In this document: piece after piece, positions 18,608 through 27,884 of the stretch
Layout of the letters: the number at the start of each line of letters is the position of its first letter
Position numbering within the stretch: the first letter of the stretch is position 1
DNA from: Bacteroidota bacterium
GTDB taxonomy: Bacteria; Bacteroidota; Bacteroidia; Chitinophagales; LD1
Direction of reading: 5' to 3'
Assembly: GCA_016715625.1 (NCBI GenBank)
Contig: JADJZU010000014.1
Location: 47,282 to 111,281 of the forward strand
DNA: 64,000 bases
The notes under the pieces: generated by a model
What the model was told of the DNA's origin: nothing
Databases searched by the model: none
Seen by the model: the letters and a program-made list of their open reading frames with translations, nothing else
Translations under genes and position numbers: made by a program

Positions 18608-18637
18608 TTGGTTAGCAGGCGATGGGGTTTATATTTG
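18608..18637 (+). promoter_or_regulatory. Promoter of tyrS
   Basis: TATATTTG (18630-18637) matches the Bacteroidota -7 box TAnnTTTG, and a TTG (18608-18610) sits 19 bases upstream as a -33 box. The start of transcription would be about 15-18 bases before the tyrS ATG at 18659. Confidence 0.65.
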
Positions 18638-18658
18638 CCAAAATCACTTTTTTTGAAA

Positions 18659-19930
18659 ATGAACTTTGTTGAAGAATTACGCTGGCGCAATATGCTGCAC
18701 GACATGATGCCGGGCACGGAGGAACTGTTGAGTAAAGAAATGGTCACCGGTTATATCGGTTTTGATCCTACGGCAGAATCGCTGGGTATTGGGAACATGG
18801 TGCAGGTGATGACGCTTATGCATTTTCAGCGCTGCGGCCATAAACCTATGGCATTGATTGGTGGCGCTACAGGCAGAGTAGGAGACCCCTCCGGTAAAAG
18901 TGCCGAACGTTCTTTGTTGACTATTGACGAAATACAACACAATCTGGATTGCCAGCGTAAGCAACTGGAAAAATTTCTTGATTTTAACTGCGGTGCCAAT
19001 GCAGCAGAAATTGTCAATAATTACGATTGGTTTAAAGACTTTTCATTTCTTGATTTTATTCGTGATGTAGGTAAGCATATATCCATAAACTATATGCTGG
19101 CGAAAGATTCTGTGCAGAACCGTTTAGAGACCGGCATGAGTTTTACCGAGTTTACCTATCAGCTCATTCAGGGCTATGATTTCTATTGGTTATGGAAAAA
19201 TAAAGGCGTAAAACTACAGCTGGGCGGCAGCGATCAATGGGGAAACATCGTAACAGGCACTGAATTGATAAGGCGGAAGGAGAGTGGCGAAGCGTTTGCA
19301 GCTACTACACAATTGATTAAAAAAGCAGATGGCTCAAAGTTCGGGAAAAGCGAGAGCGGGAATATTTGGTTGGATTCCCGAAAAACATCGGTCTATAAGT
19401 TTTATCAGTTTTGGTTAAATGCCAGCGATGCCGATGCTCCCACGCTCATTAGAATTTTTTCGCTCAAAAACAGACAAGAGATTGAGTCGCTGGAGCAAGA
19501 ACATGCAGCCGCTCCTCATCTTCGATTGCTGCAAAAATCATTAGCGGAAGAAGTGACAGCGCGGGTACATTCGCCCAACGAATTGCAACGGGCACAACAA
19601 ACAACAGATATTCTGTTTGGCTCTTCATTCGAGGCTTTTAAGGAACTAAGTTTACAGGAAGTGGAAGATGCGTTTGATGCGGATGTCACTTTTCGAATAT
19701 CAAAATCATTACTGACCGCAGGCTTGGATGTGGTAGCTATGGCCGGTGAAATGACCTCCGTATATTCTTCTAAAGGGGAAGCGCGAAAAGGAATTGCCGG
19801 AAACGGATTAAGCATTAATAAAGAAAAGGTGGGAGTAGATAAAAAAGTAAGCGAAACAGATTTACTACATAACCGTTTCTTACTGTTGCAGAAAGGGAAG
19901 AAGAATTATTATCTGGTAATAGCGGAGTAG
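18659..19930 (+). CDS. tyrS: Tyrosyl-tRNA synthetase
   Basis: 423 residues from ATG 18659; the frame is open to 18608, but that start would lie on or before the promoter. Class I synthetase: GYIGFDPTAESLGIGN holds the HIGH-type ATP motif, GGATGRVGDPSGKSAER follows, and KADGSKFGKSESGN is the KMSKS-type loop (about residue 230). An S4 RNA-binding domain (LLTAGLDVVAMAGEMTSVYS ... GLSINKEKV) closes the protein. It charges tRNA-Tyr in the cytoplasm. Confidence 0.95.
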   Translation: MNFVEELRWRNMLHDMMPGTEELLSKEMVTGYIGFDPTAESLGIGNMVQVMTLMHFQRCGHKPMALIGGATGRVGDPSGKSAERSLLTIDEIQHNLDCQRKQLEKFLDFNCGANAAEIVNNYDWFKDFSFLDFIRDVGKHISINYMLAKDSVQNRLETGMSFTEFTYQLIQGYDFYWLWKNKGVKLQLGGSDQWGNIVTGTELIRRKESGEAFAATTQLIKKADGSKFGKSESGNIWLDSRKTSVYKFYQFWLNASDADAPTLIRIFSLKNRQEIESLEQEHAAAPHLRLLQKSLAEEVTARVHSPNELQRAQQTTDILFGSSFEAFKELSLQEVEDAFDADVTFRISKSLLTAGLDVVAMAGEMTSVYSSKGEARKGIAGNGLSINKEKVGVDKKVSETDLLHNRFLLLQKGKKNYYLVIAE

Positions 19931-19932
19931 TT

Positions 19933-20256
19933 ATGAAGAAGGCGGTTTTATTGATTTTTATTTTTGTGCCTTTTGCATTGCAACTTGAATCATGCACCAA
20001 ATCGCCTTTCGCTTGCTTTCGCACCTCGCCTGCCGAAGGCGATATTCACGTAAATCAGCCGGTCACTTTTACCGCATCTTGCTCCTCTGATGGTGATGGA
20101 TATTTCTGGGAGTTTTATGATGATTCAGACTCGTCCTACTTTGGATTTTCCAGAACGCAAACTTTCTACGACACGGGATATGTAGATGTCTATTTGCTGG
20201 TAACAAATGGTAGAAAGTTTAATTCTACAAGCTCCAAAATATATGTTAGGCCGTAG
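19933..20256 (+). CDS. Small PKD-like lipoprotein
   Basis: 107 residues. A lipoprotein signal with Cys at about residue 21 (LQLESC) precedes one PKD-type beta domain (residues about 35-105: VNQPVTFTASCSSDGDGYFWEF, in part, then FYDTGYVDVYLLVTNG). PKD domains are small Ig-like folds common on Bacteroidota surface proteins. It starts 2 bases after tyrS and converges on pabB with an 11-base overlap. Function unknown. Confidence 0.65.
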   Translation: MKKAVLLIFIFVPFALQLESCTKSPFACFRTSPAEGDIHVNQPVTFTASCSSDGDGYFWEFYDDSDSSYFGFSRTQTFYDTGYVDVYLLVTNGRKFNSTSSKIYVRP

Positions 20257-21199
20257 CGTTTAACACCTCCATCATCGCGTTGGCCTTGAGGGTCAACTCT
20301 TCCCATTCGTTCTCCGGAACAGAGTCAAATGTGATAGCACCACCCACCGGAACTGATATATACATGGAGGTGTCATCATAGAGTATACTGCGAATCACCA
20401 CATTGAAGTCAAAATCACCATTCGGTGCTATATAGCCAATGCTCCCGCTGAAAATACCTCGCTTGAAGTTTTCAAATGCTTCAATATTTTTCATGACTTC
20501 CACTTTGGGCGCTCCGGTCATACTTCCCATTGGGAAAGCGTGTTGAAGAATGGAACTCGTTTGGTTATTGTCTGCTTCCGAAACCACGGTGGAAATCATG
20601 TGGTTGACTGTTTCAAACTCATAAATGCCAAATAACTCTTCCACTTTCACGCTTCCTGCTTTGGAACTTTTAGCCAAATCGTTTCGCACGAGATCTACAA
20701 TCATTACGTTCTCTGCTCGCTCTTTTATGTCACTTTTTAGTTTTTGTTGGAGAAGTTCGTTTTCACTCTTAGTTTTCCCCTTTCTACAGGTACCTTTAAT
20801 AGGCTGAGAAATCAATTTACTACCCTCTTTTTTCAAAAATCTTTCGGGGCTGGCGCAAATGATGTATTTGTTGTGAAATTTGAAGAAAGCACTGAAGGGT
20901 GCTTTTGCTTTTTTGTTTAGCGAATGATAGGTGCTTATTGGGTCTATTCTTTTTCCTTCACTATAAAACTCGTTACAGTAATTGATTTCATAAAAATCAC
21001 CTTCTTCAATCTTCTCTCTTATGTTATTTACCTGTTGCAAATAAATATCTCGCTCGGTTCTGGATTGAAGCGCTATAGAGCTGTTTTTATTTCCGGTATT
21101 GGCATTGAAATTTAGAATGGTCTCCAGCAGTTCAAATGTCTCAGGATAATTTCTGTTTACCGTAAGTTTATCTCCGATTATTTCTAAGGTATACGGGGT
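20246..21199 (-). CDS. pabB: Aminodeoxychorismate synthase component I, C-terminal catalytic part (in-frame TGA upstream)
   Basis: This segment carries the chorismate-binding catalytic domain: GDFYEINYCNEF, SPERFLK, QPIKGTCRKGK, IVDLVRNDLAK, FPMGSMTGAPKVE and FSGSIGYIAPNGDFDFNVVIRS. PabB converts chorismate and glutamine-derived ammonia to aminodeoxychorismate for folate; TrpE is the alternative, but the TIKGT-type motif with K and the length favour PabB. It is in the same frame as the N-terminal part and separated only by TGA 21200-21202. The first ATG is at 21040, inside the conserved domain, so it is not a separate gene. Confidence 0.82.
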   Translation of the reverse strand, partial: TPYTLEIIGDKLTVNRNYPETFELLETILNFNANTGNKNSSIALQSRTERDIYLQQVNNIREKIEEGDFYEINYCNEFYSEGKRIDPISTYHSLNKKAKAPFSAFFKFHNKYIICASPERFLKKEGSKLISQPIKGTCRKGKTKSENELLQQKLKSDIKERAENVMIVDLVRNDLAKSSKAGSVKVEELFGIYEFETVNHMISTVVSEADNNQTSSILQHAFPMGSMTGAPKVEVMKNIEAFENFKRGIFSGSIGYIAPNGDFDFNVVIRSILYDDTSMYISVPVGGAITFDSVPENEWEELTLKANAMMEVLNATA

Positions 21200-21532
21200 T
21201 CAAAAAAATAAAGCAGGAAAATCTATACCGGATTGGTTTGCACTGTTCAGCTTTTCAAACTCATTCTTGAGATCATAGGAAAGAAACCCGAATACAGTAT
21301 CCTGTTTAGATTCTAAGTAAGACCTTAAATCAGAAAATTGGTTCAGGCTAACTTCCTTGGTCCAGTCTTTTTTTTCATCTACTGCTAATTTCCATTGCAG
21401 ACTTGTATATCGTTGCGGTTGATAGTTATTGGAATCCAGAAGACAAAGCACACCAAACTGATGTGCCCACTGAAGTGCTTTTTGTTTGAACGCATCAACT
21501 TCCGTAATAGTAATAGTAGTGCTCTCAGCCAT
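21200..21532 (-). CDS. pabB: Aminodeoxychorismate synthase component I, N-terminal part (stops at in-frame TGA)
   Basis: 110 residues (AFKQKALQWAHQFGVLCLLDSN, in part; FGFLSYDLKNEFEKL), the usual N-terminal domain of PabB. It ends ...DFPALFF then TGA. Downstream sequence in the same frame continues TPYTLEIIGDKLTV. If the T7 run (21202-21208) were T6 and the following C4 were C5, the reading would be FFEPPYTLEII, which looks native, so two cancelling homopolymer errors are likely. Together the parts give about 428 residues, normal for PabB. It lies 4 bases after murB. Confidence 0.75.
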   Translation of the reverse strand: MAESTTITITEVDAFKQKALQWAHQFGVLCLLDSNNYQPQRYTSLQWKLAVDEKKDWTKEVSLNQFSDLRSYLESKQDTVFGFLSYDLKNEFEKLNSANQSGIDFPALFF

Positions 21533-21536
21533 GGAA

Positions 21537-22577
21537 TTAATATATGTTCACTTCCGGAGTTATCTCTATCCCGAATTTTTCCAACACCGATTTTTTAATG
21601 GCCAAAGCAAGCTGCCATACTTCACTTCCGGATGCCTTGCCGTAATTAACCAAGACTAAAGCTTGTTTGAGATGAGAGCCGGTGTTACCCACTACTTTGC
21701 CTTTCCATCCGCATTGCTCAATCAACCACCCGGCAGGAATTTTTATCTCCTCCTTATTACTCACGTTGGGATAGTTAGGCATCAGGGGATATTGTGCAAT
21801 CAATTTTTCGAACTGAGCGCTGTTGATGGTTGGATTTTTAAAGAAACTTCCGGCATTTCCTAATTCTTTGGGGTCAGGAAGTTTCAACTGTCGGATTTTA
21901 ATCACCGCATCACTCACCTGCTTAATCGAAGTTCCATCTGCTTGCATTTCGGCCAGCGTATGTTGAATGTCCCCATATGCCGTCTTCATTTTATAGATGG
22001 TTGAAGGCTGTTGCAAATTGGCTAAACGAAGTGTCACTGAAACAATGAAATATTTGTTTTTGAATTTGTTTTTAAAAACGCTTTCGCGATACCCGAATTC
22101 ACAATCTTGAATCTGAAACTTGGCTAGTTCCCCCGATTGCATATCAATCGCTTCCAACTCGTGAAAAACATCTTTTATTTCTACACCATAAGCGCCAATG
22201 TTTTGCATGGGAGCAGCCCCCACAAGACCCGGAATAAGAGATAGATTTTCTATGCCTCCATAATTTTGAGCAATAGACCATATCACCAGACTATGCCAGG
22301 GTAATCCGCTACCGGCTTTCACCAATACTTCTGTTTCCGACAGCTTCTTTTCTTCTATGCCTTGTATATTGTTTTTGATAATAAGGCCTTTAAAATCTTT
22401 GGTAAAAAGAATGTTACTGCCCCCACCTATCACCAAGCGCTCGTTGGTTTCGTAAACAGAATCTAGCATCAACGCCCGAAACGAATCTACGCTATCAACT
22501 TCTGCGAAAAAGTCAGCTAACACATCCAGGCCAAATGTATTGTAAGGAAATAGGGAGATATTTCTACTAATAATCAT
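21537..22577 (-). CDS. murB: UDP-N-acetylenolpyruvoylglucosamine reductase
   Basis: 346 residues, type I MurB. FAD-binding motifs are VIGGGSNILF (about residue 48) and SLIPGLVGAAPMQNIGAYGVEI; the substrate region GNAGSFFKNPTI has the catalytic Ser, and the end has IEITPEVNIY with the conserved Glu. It reduces UDP-GlcNAc-enolpyruvate to UDP-MurNAc with NADPH, the second step of peptidoglycan precursor synthesis. Its ATG overlaps the stop of the preceding TPR gene by 4 bases. Confidence 0.95.
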   Translation of the reverse strand: MIISRNISLFPYNTFGLDVLADFFAEVDSVDSFRALMLDSVYETNERLVIGGGSNILFTKDFKGLIIKNNIQGIEEKKLSETEVLVKAGSGLPWHSLVIWSIAQNYGGIENLSLIPGLVGAAPMQNIGAYGVEIKDVFHELEAIDMQSGELAKFQIQDCEFGYRESVFKNKFKNKYFIVSVTLRLANLQQPSTIYKMKTAYGDIQHTLAEMQADGTSIKQVSDAVIKIRQLKLPDPKELGNAGSFFKNPTINSAQFEKLIAQYPLMPNYPNVSNKEEIKIPAGWLIEQCGWKGKVVGNTGSHLKQALVLVNYGKASGSEVWQLALAIKKSVLEKFGIEITPEVNIY

Positions 22578-24076
22578 TTCAGTCGGTTGAGAGCAGCTTT
22601 CGCTTTTTGGTCCAGTCCGTTTTTGTATTCGTGTTGCTCAAAGCTAATGCACTTGTTATAGAAAGCTTTCGCTTTTTCTATTTCATTTCGCTGTTCCATT
22701 AATTTGCCGCTTTCGTAGGCCGCATTCGCAGCAAAGTATCTTGGAATATCTTTCCCTTTCTCCATGGTATGCTGATAGTAAATAAGTGCAGAATCTTTTT
22801 TATTCCAATCGTCATAAACTCGGCCTAAGCGGTATAAATACTCTGTTTGATCTTCTACTGTCTTTAAATTTTTCTGGTCTATGGTATGTAGTAAATCTGC
22901 TGCGCGCTGAAAATAATTTCCGTCAAAAAGTAACCTCGCTTGTAGCAATTGTTTGTCCGGAATTCTGTTGCTTTCGGCTTCACGTTGCGCCTGCTTGTCA
23001 GCTTCCAGCATGCTGGCTCCCAGGTTTTCTGCCTTATTCATAAAATGTAAATAGTTTACAGTATCTCCTCTGAGCAGATAAGTCCACGCGATTTTTTGAT
23101 AAGAAGATTTAATATGATTGTCTCCCTTGTTCATTACTAAAAACTGCTTAAAGTAGGTGTCCGCATCATGCTCCAAGCGGTGAAGCTTTGCCAACCCTGC
23201 CAGATAATTTAAGTGCGGAAATGGAAGAAATGCATCATTGGGCTTCAATTGTTCAAGAATTTTCAAGGCATCGTCATTGTGCTTGCCGTAAATTCCAATG
23301 TGTGCGCAGGCATAGGCTGTCAGTAGGTTGTCGCTTTTAGGAAAGCCATTCTCCTGGAGTACTTTCCAGGCTTTGTCTTTTTCGTTCTGCAATTGAAATA
23401 GCAAGAGCGAATAATAAATCACAGTTTCATCTTTAAATATGAAATCATTTTTTTTGCTGTAGTTCACCAGCCTCTCCAGCATGTTCAGGCCCTTAGATAC
23501 GCTGCCCTCCATTCCCAGCAGGTTAATGCCCCATTTGTATTTGTCGGGTACGCTGCCAATTAATGCATAGAGCACCCCCAACGACTTTTCATTAGGCTTA
23601 AAATCCGGAAACTTCTTTTGATTCTCTTCCAGAATTTTGAACGCCTTTCTTATCTCAAAAATGGCATTCATATAATCGCCAAACTTGATACTGAGTGCAG
23701 CCCATTGCAAATTTATCTCGGCCTGTGTATACAGATAATAAGGGGAAGCCATGTCTCCGCTGCTAATGTTCACCAAACGCACTTCCTTGTTGCGCTTCAG
23801 ATTTTCGTAAACGTAACGTGTGTCTGTGGTATATGCCGTTAAAAAATCCGCATAGTTTTCAAGATAAGGCACTATCAGATTGTCGCTGTTTTGGCGAGCC
23901 TCTATTTGCAATAATTTTTTCCCTTCCTCTAGTTTGAGCGATAAAATGGCATTGTAGGCTTGGCGGCAATTGCTGTTAAAATCAAATTGCTGTGCGGAGG
24001 AACGGTTCATGCTAAAAACAAAAAATCCTACCAGTAAAACTGATAGGATTTTAGAATGTCGTGTAGAATAACTCAT
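22574..24076 (-). CDS. Secreted tetratricopeptide-repeat protein
   Basis: 500 residues. A Sec signal peptide (about residues 1-28, ending NRSSAQQ) is followed by a helical array. TPR-like units are clearest at the C-terminus (TEYLYRLGRVYDDWNKKDSALIYYQ, in part; AANAAYESGKLMEQRNEIEKAKAFYNKCI). It probably acts as a periplasmic or outer-membrane scaffold. Partners are not known. Its stop overlaps the murB start (ATGA), so the two are coupled in translation. Confidence 0.7.
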   Translation of the reverse strand: MSYSTRHSKILSVLLVGFFVFSMNRSSAQQFDFNSNCRQAYNAILSLKLEEGKKLLQIEARQNSDNLIVPYLENYADFLTAYTTDTRYVYENLKRNKEVRLVNISSGDMASPYYLYTQAEINLQWAALSIKFGDYMNAIFEIRKAFKILEENQKKFPDFKPNEKSLGVLYALIGSVPDKYKWGINLLGMEGSVSKGLNMLERLVNYSKKNDFIFKDETVIYYSLLLFQLQNEKDKAWKVLQENGFPKSDNLLTAYACAHIGIYGKHNDDALKILEQLKPNDAFLPFPHLNYLAGLAKLHRLEHDADTYFKQFLVMNKGDNHIKSSYQKIAWTYLLRGDTVNYLHFMNKAENLGASMLEADKQAQREAESNRIPDKQLLQARLLFDGNYFQRAADLLHTIDQKNLKTVEDQTEYLYRLGRVYDDWNKKDSALIYYQHTMEKGKDIPRYFAANAAYESGKLMEQRNEIEKAKAFYNKCISFEQHEYKNGLDQKAKAALNRLK

Positions 24077-24098
24077 TGGCTAAATGCCCATGGGCGTA

Positions 24099-24392
24099 TT
24101 AGTTTTTAGCTTCTTTATCTTCCCAACTTACCAAAATGCGACCGCAGTGCTCGCAGGTAATCAGGCGTTTGCGATGGCGAATTTCCATTTGACGTTGCGG
24201 TGGAATTTTAGCGTAGCATCCACCACAAGCATCGCGCAATACAGCTACCACGGCCAATCCGTTTTTGTATGCGCCACGTATACGCTTGTAGGCTTTAAGC
24301 AATCTCTCTTCTACTTTTTTTGCTTGTTTATCTGAATCTTTTTGAAGGTCTTTTTCTTCAATTTCAGTCTCCTCTATAATTTTCTCTAGTTC
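24099..24392 (-). CDS. C4-type zinc-ribbon protein, C-terminal part (frameshifted gene)
   Basis: C-terminal half of the coiled-coil/zinc-ribbon protein. It begins with KELEKIIEETEIEEKDLQK and ends with the ribbon: DACGGCYAKIPPQ and ITCEHCGRIL give the four zinc-binding cysteines. This ribbon with a preceding coiled coil is the DUF164/zf-RING_7 family, with proposed roles in nucleic acid or ribosome-associated functions. The frame joins the N-terminal part if one A is restored. Confidence 0.78.
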   Translation of the reverse strand, partial: ELEKIIEETEIEEKDLQKDSDKQAKKVEERLLKAYKRIRGAYKNGLAVVAVLRDACGGCYAKIPPQRQMEIRHRKRLITCEHCGRILVSWEDKEAKN

Positions 24393-24844
24393 TTTTTCTT
24401 GGCTTTCAGGTGCTTTTCGCGCTCCTTGATGTTCTTCTGAGTGTCTTCGATGAGGCTCGCCTTTGCTTCCATTTTGGCAGTAGCATCGTTAATCTTCTTT
24501 TCGCTCAACTGAATTTCCAGTTTCTGCAATTCAATCTCTTTGGAAAGCGCATCGTATTCACGATTGTTTTTTACGTTGTTCTGCTGTTTTTCGTAGCGGG
24601 TAATCAATTCCTTCGCCATAGTCTTGGCGTTTTTGCGGTTCTTGATTTCCTCCTCCATTTCGGTCAACTCGCTCTGAATGTTGGCCAAACGAGTATTCAA
24701 TCCCTCAATTTCATCTTCAAGGTCTTTTACTTCGATAGGAAGCTCTCCTTTTAAAATCTGAATTTTATCGATTTTGGAGTCAATTTGCTGTAACGTCCAA
24801 AGTGCGTGTAGCTTTTCGTCAACGGAGATTTCTTTTGTTGCCAT
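24386..24844 (-). CDS. C4-type zinc-ribbon protein, N-terminal coiled coil (frameshifted gene)
   Basis: 152 residues, almost all coiled coil (LHALWTLQQIDSKIDKIQ at the start, then charged heptads with NNREYDALSKEIE, a family hallmark). The frame runs into a stop at 24386-24388 after KAKKKN; restoring one A in the A5 run (T5 at 24393-24397 on the plus strand) continues it into the zinc ribbon and gives about 248 residues, the family's normal size. The gene follows the Nif3-like gene with 3 bases between, a conserved Bacteroidota pair. Confidence 0.8.
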   Translation of the reverse strand: MATKEISVDEKLHALWTLQQIDSKIDKIQILKGELPIEVKDLEDEIEGLNTRLANIQSELTEMEEEIKNRKNAKTMAKELITRYEKQQNNVKNNREYDALSKEIELQKLEIQLSEKKINDATAKMEAKASLIEDTQKNIKEREKHLKAKKKN

Positions 24845-24847
24845 TGC

Positions 24848-25942
24848 TTATAGGTAATTGATTGGATTAGTAATCGTTTTTGATAAACGGGGCGCAATGA
24901 TAGGAAATTTTTCCAAAATGAAGTCTTTCAGCAACTCTACCGTAAATTGCTCAGTTTCAAAGTGTCCGGCATCCACCACCACTATTTTACCTTCCGCATC
25001 AAAAAAGTCGTGGTATTTGAAATCGGAGGTCACAAAAACTTGTGCCCCCGCGGCTATCGCATCCTTGAGCAGAAACCTGCCCGCCCCACCGCATACCGCC
25101 ACCTTGGTCACCATTTCTCCCGAGAGCTTGGTGTATCTGATTCCTTTTGCGTTCAACCGTTTTTTTACGAGTTTGAGAAAATCTAATTCCCGCATCGGTT
25201 TGGCTAATTGGCCCACCAGCCCGCTACCGACCTGCATATGGTCATTATCAAGTGCAACAATGTCGTAGGCAACCTCTTCGTAAGGATGCGATTTCTTGAG
25301 CGCTTGAACAATTTTGTTTTCCAGAAATGCCGGAAAAATGGTTTCAAACCTACGTTCATTTACCTTTTCGCGCTTTCCCTTTTTGCCTATTCGTGGATTA
25401 GAATGTTCGTTGCCTTTAAAGGTTCCTTCGCCCGGAGTTGAAAAACCGGCCTCACTGTAGTTGCCGATATGTCCTCCTCCGGCATTAAAGATGGCTTCCG
25501 TCACAGTCTCAAAAAAGTCTGAAGGAATAAAGGTGTGTAGCTTTTTAAGTAGTTGGTTTTTTGGGGAGAGTATCCGGGGCGCAATTACGCCAAGTTTGTC
25601 GGACAGCTTTTTGTTGACTCCGGTATGGATATTATCCAGGTTGGTATGGATAGCGTAGATTGCGATATCATTTTTGATCGCGCTAATTACCACACGCTCT
25701 ACATAATTTTTACCGGTTATTTTCTTTAATCCGTTAAACACAATGGGATGATGTGCTATAATGAGATTGCATTTTTCACGTATGGCTTCTTGCATCACCT
25801 CCTCGGTTACGTCCAGTGTAATTAATGCATTTTTCAAGCGTGCATTCGGGTTGCCAATTATCAATCCGCTGTTGTCATAACTTTCCTGATACGCAATAGG
25901 TGCTACACTTTCCAGATAGTCGGTAATTTCTTTTATTAACAT
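24848..25942 (-). CDS. Nif3-like dinuclear metal center protein (GTP cyclohydrolase 1 type 2 homologue)
   Basis: 364 residues. Metal-binding motifs are seen at both ends: YDNSGLIIG and NLIIAHHPIVFNGLKK near the N-terminus, HTNLDNIHTGVNKKL, and ... VVDAGHFETEQF near the C-terminus. The middle insertion (HSNPRIGKKGKREKV region) is the YqfO/PII-like domain found in the longer members. The family forms hexameric rings with a two-metal site; the substrate is disputed. It is the first gene of the pair with the zinc-ribbon protein. Confidence 0.88.
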   Translation of the reverse strand: MLIKEITDYLESVAPIAYQESYDNSGLIIGNPNARLKNALITLDVTEEVMQEAIREKCNLIIAHHPIVFNGLKKITGKNYVERVVISAIKNDIAIYAIHTNLDNIHTGVNKKLSDKLGVIAPRILSPKNQLLKKLHTFIPSDFFETVTEAIFNAGGGHIGNYSEAGFSTPGEGTFKGNEHSNPRIGKKGKREKVNERRFETIFPAFLENKIVQALKKSHPYEEVAYDIVALDNDHMQVGSGLVGQLAKPMRELDFLKLVKKRLNAKGIRYTKLSGEMVTKVAVCGGAGRFLLKDAIAAGAQVFVTSDFKYHDFFDAEGKIVVVDAGHFETEQFTVELLKDFILEKFPIIAPRLSKTITNPINYL

Positions 25943-26087
25943 GATACGAAAATAATGATTCGCAGCAGCAGCGTTAAGTCAAGGCGTTTTGTTTCTATAC
26001 TGCTGTTATAAACACCTGAAATCAATCATCCACTTGGAAGTGAAAAAAATATGCATTATCGCACCCGCTTTTTGAACAGAAGAACGA

Positions 26088-27884
26088 ATGGAAAAAGAGA
26101 AGACTAATGAAAATCAATATGGCATTGTAACTCCCGATGTGCCAGAGACGAAGTATTTTTTAAACACCGAAGATTTTGATAGGGCGGTAGCCAAGGATTT
26201 TATTAGACATGCTAATCGCACGCTGGAAAAAGGGCAGAAATTCATGGTGGGCTTGTCACATGGCCGTTCACCGGCAGGAGCATATAGCTATATTTTGGAA
26301 CATTATTCAGAGCTTAAAAATCCGCAGAATATACTCTACACTTTTGTTAATTCTCCCATGTTTCGGCAGCGAAATCTTGATGGAATTGTGGATGCAAGGG
26401 AATTTGTGAAAAAGCTTTTTAGAGCCGGTTACATATCTCGCAAACAGATTATTGGTTACAATTTCAATCGTCAAAGTTTAGAGAGTTATGCCGAAGATTT
26501 TAATAAATCCGTGTCTGCTTATCTGAAAAGTAATGGTAAGCAGGGCTTCGATTACGTGTTCCTAGCCTGCGATCCTACCGGTCGTGTAGCCGCTATTGAA
26601 AGGAACTCCAAAGCTTTTGAATCTGAAGATATAGCTGTGGTCGTCACCAACAGGAGAGAGAAAGAAATTACGGGTACTCCGTTTTTCCTGAAACGCTCTA
26701 AGCGCATTGCATTCTTGGCCACCAAAGCGGATAAACGAAGACCTTTGGCTTGGTTATTTGCATCGGATGTAAAAGAAAATGAGAGTCCCGGTTTTCTGCG
26801 ATACATTCCCAATGTGCAGAAACGCATGACCGTGTTCACTGACGATAAAGCACTTACCTGGCCACAGTTGGAACTAAATCGTGAGTCTAAGTATGGAACA
26901 AGCGTTATTCGCGTAGATACTGCTAATCCATACAATGAGGATGCTAAAGTCAAATTGCCGGTTGTGGTGCTGATCCACGGTTTTCTAGGGCTTAACTCAT
27001 TCGATGGTTTGTTGGCTACTATGCCCTCTCACCTTTACATTGCAGCAGCCATGCACTATGGTTCTATTCCCAACGATTTGCCACCATCCGAATATTCGCA
27101 TCACATTGCCAAAAACATTGAAGCAGTAGTTGATTTCTTTGGTTCCAAAGGTCATCCGGTTTACATATTTGATCACTCTATGGGCAATATCTATTTTATG
27201 ATGATAGATAAAGAGTTGAGCAAGTATCCTGCTATTAAAAAGTATTTGAAAGGCAGAATAGGGGCCAATCCATTTTTTGGTGAGGAGGCTAAGCACGCCA
27301 CGCTTGGTTTTTTAGATAATGTAATACTACCTGCCTTATCGCATATTAAAGGTCTTGCTGCCAAAACATTGGTGATTACCTTGCGGAGTGTAATCCCTTT
27401 AGATTCTAAAGGGGGTGTTCGCAGGCGCGGCATCGCACTTTCCGACTGGTTGATTAAAAAAGAAAGTGGAATGCGTGATAGAATCTGGCAAGCCGCAAAA
27501 GAGCGCATCCTTTATTTGATGACCAATATGGATTCGTTGCCGCATCTCAATAGAATACCGATAGAACGGGCACTCAACCGGATACCTGCAAAAGTCTTTG
27601 CAATTCAAACACATTCTGCATTGGAACAAAGTATAGCGTTCGATACGCAACAGGGGCTGGTGAACATGCCCAAAAGCAATATACCTGTGCTAATACTCAA
27701 AAGTGAGCGCGATGGAGTGGCGCGTTATGTTCCGCGCGTATACGAGGGCAAAGGAGTAGAGGTAATGGATGTGACTAATCTACAGGAGGATGATTTGTTT
27801 CGCGAGCATTTGTATCACATGGTCCACCCGCATCGCACGACTCAAATCATTGATGAGTTTATTACTCGCACTCTGGGCGAATAA
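26088..27884 (+). CDS. Fusion: 6-phosphogluconolactonase/NagB-like domain plus alpha/beta hydrolase
   Basis: 598 residues. Residues about 15-265 resemble the NagB/6-phosphogluconolactonase fold: VGLSHGRSPAGAYSYILEH fits the phosphate loop and FDYVFLACDPTGRVAAI fits the catalytic region, but the usual GIGxDGH is ACDPTGR, so sugar-phosphate activity is doubtful. Residues about 290-598 are an alpha/beta hydrolase: oxyanion LIHGFLG (about 296), nucleophile Ser in DHSMGN (about 364), acid Asp in KSERDG (about 539), His in HLYHMVHP (about 574). No signal peptide. The converging desaturase gene abuts it. Substrate unknown; a lipid or ester role is a guess from context. Confidence 0.7.
   Translation: MEKEKTNENQYGIVTPDVPETKYFLNTEDFDRAVAKDFIRHANRTLEKGQKFMVGLSHGRSPAGAYSYILEHYSELKNPQNILYTFVNSPMFRQRNLDGIVDAREFVKKLFRAGYISRKQIIGYNFNRQSLESYAEDFNKSVSAYLKSNGKQGFDYVFLACDPTGRVAAIERNSKAFESEDIAVVVTNRREKEITGTPFFLKRSKRIAFLATKADKRRPLAWLFASDVKENESPGFLRYIPNVQKRMTVFTDDKALTWPQLELNRESKYGTSVIRVDTANPYNEDAKVKLPVVVLIHGFLGLNSFDGLLATMPSHLYIAAAMHYGSIPNDLPPSEYSHHIAKNIEAVVDFFGSKGHPVYIFDHSMGNIYFMMIDKELSKYPAIKKYLKGRIGANPFFGEEAKHATLGFLDNVILPALSHIKGLAAKTLVITLRSVIPLDSKGGVRRRGIALSDWLIKKESGMRDRIWQAAKERILYLMTNMDSLPHLNRIPIERALNRIPAKVFAIQTHSALEQSIAFDTQQGLVNMPKSNIPVLILKSERDGVARYVPRVYEGKGVEVMDVTNLQEDDLFREHLYHMVHPHRTTQIIDEFITRTLGE

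Noticed and set aside
21041..21199. Separate second gene for the C-terminal half of pabB
   Set aside because: Conserved PabB sequence continues through this stretch in the same frame, so the two halves are one gene.
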